The notes under the pieces: model-generated | What the model saw: the letters and a program-made list of their open reading frames with translations, nothing else | Told to the model about the DNA's origin: nothing | The model's database searches: none | DNA from: Cinnamomum chago | Lineage: Eukaryota; Streptophyta; Magnoliopsida; Laurales; Lauraceae | Reading direction: 5' to 3' | NCBI GenBank assembly: GCA_038049695.1 | Contig: CP142453.1 | Location: forward strand, 131,678,001-131,742,000 | DNA length: 64,000 bases | Shown here: positions 46,397 through 64,000 of the stretch, one piece after another | Layout of the letters: every line of letters starts with the position of its first letter | How positions within the stretch are numbered: the first letter of the stretch is position 1 | Made by a program: the position numbers and the translations under genes

Positions 46397-49182
46397 TTGT
46401 CACGCCCCCAAAAGTGAAACCGGGGTTATGCGTGAGATTAGGGTCAATTTAAAACTTTTCCAATGATAATAACATATCACTTGCCCTAATCGTGTCCCAT
46501 CTGGATCGAAGACCGCTGTGAGGTATAAACATTTCCTCGAATATATCAAACGATAGCGGAAGCTTCATAAAACAAGAGGTATCTTATAGATGTATAGTTT
46601 AAGAGCAATATACTAAGTATCAAAGTTAAGGTTGAAGTTTAAGACTATTACAAAATATTAATTACAAGTAAAAAGGCCAAACTAAAACTAGGCCTGCACA
46701 AAAGTAAAAAGAAACCAAAAGATGAAGCTAAGAGGATAATCTTGTAGCTCTCGCGTACGGGGTCGTCACGGCTATACAATGTCGTCCGTACTATACTCTA
46801 AGAAGTCATCAGGCTGATCTGCCTGAACTTCTTCCGTCGTCTCCTCCTCAACGGGGTAGTAGAGCTTGGTACTTATACACCAAGAGTAGCATCATCAACA
46901 CAACGGATAGCAAAGCAATAGGTATAGAAATCACATAGATATGCAGTACTCAAGAGAATGAACGATAAACATAATTATAAGATATGCATAGCACTCTGAT
47001 CGTAAAAGATACATTGCATGCGAATCAAAAACAACTATCAAAGTAGGCGGTCCACATATGCTAATCTATATCATCAATTAGGATAAAACCCAATATCCAA
47101 TATCCAATATCCAAACAACTCGTAGCTCAAGTACTCCGGCTCCGAGAGGTCTGGCACTATCTTGCTTTGAGGACCAAGTAGCTCAAGTAGCTCGGGCTAC
47201 GTGAGCTCTGGCTCTATCTTGCTATAACAAAACAAAACAAACATCTCGAGGAACAAATAACTCTCAGCTCAAGTAGCTCGGGCTCCGTGAGCTCTGGCTC
47301 TATCTTGCTTCAAGTTGGTATCGGGTTCTCCCACAGTCGGTGCCCCAACTGTGTTGAACGTTAACAGCTGAGTGGTGCCTGACACAAAGAATCATAAAAC
47401 ATCGGTGAAGGGCTAGGCTTCTTGCGCGAACAAGATTCAATACCAATAGAGAACTACTTCATTCCAAAACAAATCAAATCTCAAACCAATACCAATAGTA
47501 GTCCTCTTAAAGCTTGACAATCAAAGCTCCCTAGCCTCAACACTTCATACGAATATCGAAACGAACGAAACAATAAAAGGGGACCCTAAGTCCAACCTCT
47601 AAGTTCTCAAAGCGATCCTCTAATAAAGCAAAGCAAATAGAACTAAAGAACATGCTCATCACATGTAGAAGAGAGTACCCGAGGGTACCATTTGAAATCA
47701 AAGCGAATAAACAATCCAATCCTAAGTAAAGTGTCAACTCTGAAGCATCGCACGACCTATTCAGTCAACGAAGGGGTTAGGGTTCGCGATACTCGGACGA
47801 ACAATCTTCGTGCATAGATTTAAGAAGAGTATCCCGTTGTCCCGTACCATTTAAGATTGAATTAGGTTGACTCTCGATACAACCGAATCCACAGTGATAA
47901 ATGTCGGCTCAAGACATCTTCACAATAAGTCAAATGAGTCATCAAAGGGATATCCAAAGGTCCACCAAAGTCCACCTTAAAACAGGGTAAAAATCCATTC
48001 AAAAGGAAAATTTACAAAAATCTGCACAAGGCCCGGTAGACCCGCAGGTCGACCTGCCCCTGCTTTCCCGGTCGACCGGCTGGCCTGTGAAATCTGGGCA
48101 GAGCCCCTGTTCTGGGCTGAAATGGGACTTTTCCCATTTCTTGTTTCTGGGACCTGATGAGCAGCATATATATGATGAAAAACAACTTAATTACAATCTA
48201 TAAAACTACTAATCAAGCCATTAATCTCTAAATCCATTCCATTCAATCTATAAGTCAATTTATTACGTTTTCAATCTATTAATGTATCAATTGAGCCAAG
48301 ATGATCTAACACATGATTTAAGCATCCAAATCAAGGTAAACAAACATATCAAGCAATAATATAACTATTGACTTACCTTAGTGATGTGATGGACTCAATT
48401 CAAGAAGAAATGAAGGAGGAAGACACTTTAAAAGCTCCAAATGGGATGAACACTCCTCCAAACCCAACAAGCTCCTACAAATGCATGCCAAAGGTCAAGG
48501 TGGGTCTTCCTAAACCATTTCTAACCAAGGAAGAAGATGATGTAATGGTTTTCAAGCTTTGGAAGCTTACCTTTAAGTGGGTTGTGGTTGAAACAAGAAG
48601 AAAAGTGGATAGTTGTGATCTTGAGAACTTGAAGAAGATGTTGTGTGGCTTGGTTTCCTTCGCCGGAGCTCCGGTGCTCGTCGACGGAGGAGAAAGAGAT
48701 GAAGGAAAGAGAAGAAGAGATGAGTCGGCTGCCACTGTGTTGGTTGAAGTTGAGTAAATGAGTGAATTGAATGAAATGAGATAAGTATTGAGTGGGTTGG
48801 TAGGATACTTAAGTAAGTGGATCTTGGGCTTGGGCTTTGGGTTTGATGGGTCAAGTTCCAAGTCGGCCCACGTATACAATTAATGGATTTCGGGCCTCTT
48901 CGACGCGTCGAATCGAAACGCGACCGAAGACTAAAGTTCATGAAACGACGAAACCTACCCAATGCATCCAAACTCACAAAACTCATAATCTCTTGTATTC
49001 CCTGAAACCCTATCCAATTAGTAAAATGACTCTCTATCCTACCCAAACGCACTTCGAATCGTGCGAAACTTCGCACACGAGCTTCGGCGTTAAACCCAAC
49101 TATTTAGACTCTAAACTAGCTTACTAACTAATCAAATAATTAATTATAATTAATAGGCCATTAGGGAGGCGGAGTGTTACAA
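46397..49182. mobile_element. Large non-autonomous element with TTGTCACGCCCC / GTGTTACAA ends
   Basis: It opens TTGTCACGCCCCCAAAAG and closes GGCGGAGTGTTACAA, whose complement TTGTAACACTCCGCC mirrors the start imperfectly. Composition differs from the flanks on both sides. Inside are three diverged units of AAGTAGCTCGGGCTCCGTGA type (47115-47310), and a 129-codon frame at 48368-48757 opposed by overlapping minus-strand frames. No integrase, transposase or reverse transcriptase motif is seen. Class uncertain; similar bordered repeats occur in many plant genomes. Confidence 0.5.
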
Positions 49183-52100
49183 GGGATGTGGTTTCTTAAC
49201 CCTCATCCATGAGGAGATATTTTAATGTAATCCACCCCCATTAATGAGTAGGCAACCCCACGACCACGAGCTGGAGTGCATGTGTCTACTCATGCAGAAC
49301 AATCCCCGTCAGAAGCATGCTTTTTGAATGTTCTTCATATGATCTGAGAATAGAATAGGAATAGGGTCACACTGCAGAAGATGATTCCAAGATGTTTGAG
49401 TCTCATTTTCGTTACCCGACAGAGGAAAGAAAATGTGTGTGGGGCACCATATATATAGAGATGTATGTCAGGAGTCACAATCTTTGGGAGGACAATACAT
49501 ATCCATTCAGTATATATGTCGGTCATTATTAGCCTTGCTCATGCCCCCACAACATTGATCCAAAAGAATATTAAGAGTCTTGGTTCAAGTTTAGACCCAG
49601 AGTGGCGGGCTGCAGATAGGGTGCAATACTCTTTATGGGACAAAACAATGTAATGTTGGGCCCAACTTAGGCTAGATGTTTCAAATGTAAGGGAAATGTT
49701 CACAATGCCTGCATGACCGGCAAAAGAGAGGGAACACGTGAATTTAGGGGCAATGGTTTACACGTCTATGAAGAAACATCTATAGGAGAAAATTGCCCCT
49801 TAGCCATAATGTAAATATATAGTAGTTCAACCTACAACCTCTTTGTCAACTCACTCATTATTGAGTGGTGTTGGCGTCTCTCTGTATCACATAGATGTTA
49901 GGGGATTGATCCCTGAATCTTTAGATTAATAGTGGTATCACTTAAATAATTATATAAATAGCCACCTTCCTTTGGAGCTCACCTGAGTGACTTGTAATCA
50001 AGAGTGGCTGGGGATGTACAGATTTGGGTGTGGATTATGGTGGATGCAATATCAATTACATCAAATGCCATCAACCCTTAATTACCAAAAAGTTTGTTGG
50101 CTGGTTTATCTCTGTAAATGTATTGTGGTAAAATTCAGCAGTAATTAGTGGCATCTTAAAGTAGGACCAATTCCAATTCCAGTTCGAGGGGCTAGGAGTG
50201 TTTCAAGGGTATTGTGGGTGTGATAACATTTTATTTTCTTCAGCCTTGGTGGCGTTAGGTCACTAACGTAGAGTAGAGAGACAAACTAACTGATAACTTT
50301 ATGTACCCACCAAGGCTTGTAACCTCCACTTTACAAGGACTCTCCAGGTGGTTCTCTCTCCTTGGCTGGGTTCACATCGTTTGGTCTCTCATGGGTCCAG
50401 CCAATGACTCCTGTCCCCAGGACAGGACCTGTAAATCACCATCAGCTTGCTAGCCGGGGGCATTTTTAATGACAATAAATACCTCATGCTCAACCACCAG
50501 AATCTTAAATCCCGATCCTCTCGTTGGTATGATGTTCTATGCTGCATTTTAAAATCGAACATGTACCAGAGTTTTATATTATCCACTAGTTTATTTAATA
50601 TTAAGAAGGCTTTGAGATCAACAATCTTCAAAAATCTGATCCATTAAATATTGATAATCATCTGACCTAAAGCCACATAATGAAGTCTTGTCCCTTAAAT
50701 ACTCGGGCCTTCTTGCCCAGCCCACTTCAAACTAGGGTCAGGTTGAGTTTAGAGTTGGGCCACAATAATCCTACAACTCAAATTTGTTGGCAGGACTGAG
50801 CCAGGCTTTTATTCCGAGCCCTAAGCTTATCGTGCCAATTTTTATTAACGTAACTGCATGCGTCCGAGCATCTATGCACCCCCGACTATGAGGCCCACCT
50901 TAGTAGGATGCCAAGTCCCTAAGGTCATTTGGGTCTACACCAAAAAAAAAAAAAAATAGCCCAAGGGCCTTAAGGTTTAACCTTTCTGTAGTTTACATTT
51001 TTTTTTTTCCTATAGGGTATGTTTGTGCAGGGGGCCTTTTCTGCAGAAATGGGCGATGACAGGGCACCGGATTTTCCAGCATCGTCCCCATGTGTTTAGG
51101 TGCAGTGAGGATTCCTTCCTCCAGATTCTCATGCGACGTTGTTGGAGGCTTGGTTTTCACATAAGAAGGGTCTTGGTTTTCCGATCTTACATGGTAAGAT
51201 TTCAACCGCCGCGATGGTTTCCTCTTCATCGGCGCTGCACAAACAGCCCCATAAAGTCCAACTAGCATAATACTAGATGCTCAGCACGTGTATCTCCAAC
51301 ATCGCAATTTAAATATTCATGCATAAAAAGATATTCATAAATTTTAGGAAGAAAGCAAAAGAAGAATTAGTTATGGGAAGTAGAGTAGAGATGAGTGGGT
51401 CAATAAAGAGATAAAATTATTAGTTTTCATGAGATATGTGGGGAGGGGATAAAACTTAATAAATTTGAAAAAAACAATATAATAATATAACTTATTGTCA
51501 AAATCATAATCGACACTCAAAATTAGAGCCAAAACCCTTGGTTTAATATATTATAATTTGATAGTACTAGATCAAATAATTATCAATTTGAGTGAAAGTA
51601 TCAACCTAGTGTCTCTGTGTGTGTTTTTGCCATAATTTAGGTTTCGAGTGACTGATCATATGTGGACCATACATGGGGTATATATAAATAGCACAAGTAA
51701 AAGTCATGGATAAAAACATTTGACGGTTAGAAATGCCCCTCCGTCATTTATTGGTTATGGCACTTGAACATGGTCATTCACCATTAGATAGGGACTCTTA
51801 ACTTGCATTCTGTCTTTAATCATCTCAAGATGGGGACTCTTAGCCCATGCTTTACAAGTAATGTTAATCACTAGCTCCACATGTGATTAACTCCTACTTT
51901 GGATGCTACTCAAAAGTGGAGACGAGGCCTAAATATTAGTCGGTTTATGGAGGTGTTGGGTTGATCGCAAGTAGTCCATAAATAGGTGTATAGATAAATA
52001 AGATTGGTATTCATGTGATCTAAGTTGCCCGTCTTATGATTGGTCAGCTATATGGCCATGTCTTTGTAATTTAAGCAATCAGGGCCACCTTTTGTTATCA

Positions 52101-52646
52101 ATAATGCCCTCCGCACTTGATTCTGGGGCCAAAAATCACAGAGCACATATACTCTTGGATCGAATCATGCTATAAGATTTTTTTTTTCTGTTAATGGTAT
52201 CAAATCATGCTAAGATGTAGGTCAACTTCGATCATTCATCTCATCTTGTCAAGCTGCGTCTCGGAGCCTGCATTTTACATGTTAACTACATGTCTTACAT
52301 GTGAAAGATCCAACATTGGGTCCAGGAGTGAAACATCAGTTGGTGTGTGATGTGAGCAGCTAGCATTCATCAATGGTGAGGGACTTTGGAGAGTGAAGCA
52401 TAGTCTTACCTTTGAAGAAAAGGAGCAAGATGGAACAAGGGAATGATAAAATGGTTATGAAATAAAAATTTAAATGAAAGAAAGAGGTCTCATGCTCACT
52501 AAAAAAAAAAAAAACAAAAACAAAACAAAACTCATAATTCCTAAACCTCAAGAACCATCAGATACCTTTAGATAATAACCTCAATTAAACTATAATAGTA
52601 ATAATGATAATAAGGAGGAGAGGTAGTGTAGGGAGCAATCTGTGTA
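49183..52646. other. Intergenic, 3' side of the poly(A)-binding protein gene
   Basis: No gene is recognised. The short GC-richer island 50993-51268 is open on both strands without recognised homology. GGGCC-rich MITE remnants lie around 50700-50830, and A/T runs near 50942-50956 and 51000-51010. Confidence 0.45.
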
Positions 52647-62257
<9,611 letters not shown>

Positions 62258-62640
62258 TCAAAACTACAGAAATCGCAACAGGCGAAAGACAAAAGAAACA
62301 AAAAAAAAGAAGCAGAGTTTCAGTTTGATGAAATGCCTCAGAGAGAGAGAGAGAGAGGGAAGAAGAAAGAAGAAAGAAGAAAGAGTTGTTTCGTGTAAGG
62401 AGGGAGGGAGGGAGGGAGGGCGCGGGAGTGATGATGTGGGGGATGGGGATTTTGATTATATGGTTAATAGAGAGAGAGAAGGCGGAAGGCGTGAGCAGTG
62501 TGACCAGGTCCAAGTGTCCAACTCACTCGCATGTCGCGTTGCGTTATATGCGAACCGGGTCTTAACCGAAAGGGGCGCCTAAACCCTAGCCGTGTCCAAC
62601 TCCTAAAAAGCCCAAACCCAAAACCTAAACCCTAACGGCC
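62258..62640 (-). promoter_or_regulatory. Poly(A)-binding protein promoter and 5' UTR
   Basis: The leader is strongly pyrimidine-rich in transcript sense, with CT repeats (62340-62356) and a CCCT repeat (62400-62420). A weak TATA-like CCATATAATC lies near 62450-62460. Telo-box motifs AAACCCTA (62581-62588) and AAACCCTAA (62627-62635) flank a site II core, AGCCCA (62609-62614). Telo boxes with site II elements are known from plant genes for the translation machinery, so coordinated growth-linked expression is a fair inference. Confidence 0.55.
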
Positions 62641-62937
62641 ATATCTTTCTCTTTCTCCTTCTCCAATGCTTTTCGTCATTTAACCCGAGCTCCCTTTTAC
62701 TATAGTTGGGTGGGTCCCACTCGAACCAGGGAAGTTGGTTGGATCCCTTACGTCCTTTTTGCCTCTTTAGGGTTGACTCGGTCAAGATCTAAATAGGTGG
62801 GGGACACCTCAAATAAAATAAATAGGGGTGGTGTGTGGATTAGACATTTTTAAGCATCTTATACGAGGATGGATGACGATAAGCCTTTTAGAATTGGTCA
62901 CAAACAACCAATGTATCAATTAATGAATGAGCCACAA

Positions 62938-63206
62938 TCATAATCCATTTAGCTAAAACCACGGTTTGCACTCGAAAGTTGTAGGTTCAAAATTGCTCTA
63001 CCACACTGGGGCTACAAGAGAGTTTACTCAACTTCCCTCTGGACCTGGAGGGATTAGTCAAGTTCACCAGGTGTATGTTCGAAATTACACTATCACACTA
63101 GAGCTACAAGAGAGTTTACCCAGCTTTCCTCTGAACCCGGAGGGATTAACCTAGTTCAAAGGGTTGGAAACCCTCCGATAGCCAAAATAAATAAATAAAT
63201 AAATAA
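62938..63206 (+). mobile_element. tRNA-derived SINE, second family, with internal duplication
   Basis: A degraded A-box region is followed by B-box-like GTTGTAGGTTCAAAATTGC. The body then occurs twice: CACACTGGGGCTACAAGAGA and CACACTAGAGCTACAAGAGA, about 94 bp apart. It ends with GGGTTGGAAACCCTCCGATA and an (AAAT)n tail. The 3' end matches the element at 22684-22869. No clear target duplication was found. Confidence 0.7.
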
Positions 63207-64000
63207 TGGTCACCTTCATAACCAAATAGTACATTTTATAGAAAGCTCCTATCATACTTACTTTTCCCAATCTCACATATTCTCCCTTTATCCACAGGGC
63301 ATGTCAACGGCAATGTTACAAATACCTAAAATTTGGAGATGATATGATCATAATTGGAAATTGGAAAACATTTTAAAATAGCCTGAAGTTTTTGGATTAT
63401 TTTAAAAAAAAAGATAGGAAAATATAAAGTTTTAGAATGAGGATTTAAGGTTTCCAAAAAGCTTTTAATTATAGGCAGCTAGCCAAGTTAAATGTTTTCC
63501 CAAAAAAATATGGGAGGAATCTAGCCAGAAAATACCTAATTTCACCGTTGTCCTTAATTGAAAACTTTGTGTGAAACTTGAGGCTGATTTGGAGACTTTT
63601 GATTGTCATGTCCTTTTTTGGAATAAATGAAGAACTTAAGGCCCTTTTTGGAAACTTTCCTCTAAGATTTTGTATGTTCATGGAAATTTTGATTTTGTCG
63701 TCCTTTTTTTAAATAAGCCAAAACTTAAGACACTTTTTTTACATTTTTACTTTAGTCCGATTATCTCAAGTGAGCCAGGACTGGGCCTAGATGATCAATA
63801 CGCTCAATTGGACAGTTTTCTCGTATCAAATTTGTCCACTTGATAGCCTATGTAATTGTCCTGTCCTGACGAAAGGGTCAATGCCAGAACATAAACAAAG
63901 CTTTTATGTCACATTTGGCAACCAAATCCTCAAAAAGAAAAGAATTCTGCTTTGCTTTGGCAATGGTTAACTCCTAAAGATTTGGACCTTTAAAAATTCT
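63207..64000. other. Intergenic, no gene seen
   Basis: AT-rich DNA. The last roughly 95 bases (from about 63905) resemble the left part of the Tourist-like MITE at 44440-44755 and run off the window end. Confidence 0.45.

Noticed and set aside
48573..49076. 167-codon minus-strand frame
   Set aside because: It lies inside the TTGTCACGCC-bordered element, overlaps another minus frame and an opposed plus frame, and has low-complexity Ser/Arg/His composition.

Overview
The window is nuclear DNA from a flowering plant. The genes have many short exons separated by introns of about 90 bp to 4.5 kb, intergenic DNA is AT-rich, and dinucleotide and trinucleotide repeats are common. Plant-type SINEs, hAT-like and Harbinger-like elements and a miniature LTR retrotransposon are present. 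The species cannot be named from sequence alone; a woody non-grass angiosperm is only a guess.

Four genes can be built exon by exon, each keeping one open frame across all its splice junctions. (1) A class-I-like glutamine-dependent asparagine synthetase, minus strand, 13117 to 5323, 14 exons, 588 aa. (2) A 93-aa conserved plant protein of unknown function, plus strand, coding exons 27100-27324 and 28662-28718, probably with a 5' UTR exon near 25200-25295. (3) An ESKIMO1/TBL29-type xylan O-acetyltransferase, minus strand, 39186 to 34556, 5 exons, 499 aa. (4) A cytoplasmic poly(A)-binding protein with four RRMs and an MLLE domain, minus strand, 62257 to 52647, 10 exons, 637 aa. A polyol/monosaccharide transporter pseudogene sits at 1992-2470, with its two parts joined in opposite orientations.

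The genes do not form a pathway. They are independent neighbours in nitrogen metabolism, cell-wall acetylation and mRNA translation. The space between and inside them holds transposons whose ends and target-site duplications can be read directly: a SINE in an asparagine-synthetase intron, a 683-bp TRIM-like retroelement in the leader intron of the 93-aa gene, a Harbinger-like element nested in a tandemly duplicated block whose sister copy keeps the empty site, and several hAT-like MITEs. Small two-copy tandem duplications (38-78 bp units) recur throughout.

The least ordinary observations concern splicing. One asparagine-synthetase intron begins with GT followed directly by about 25 CT units. 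Two introns need GC donors with poor extended consensus. CU-rich microsatellites lie just inside the donors of introns in all three minus-strand genes. I saw no CRISPR array, rRNA, credible tRNA gene or clearly new multigene system; most of the remaining sequence is decayed repeat DNA.
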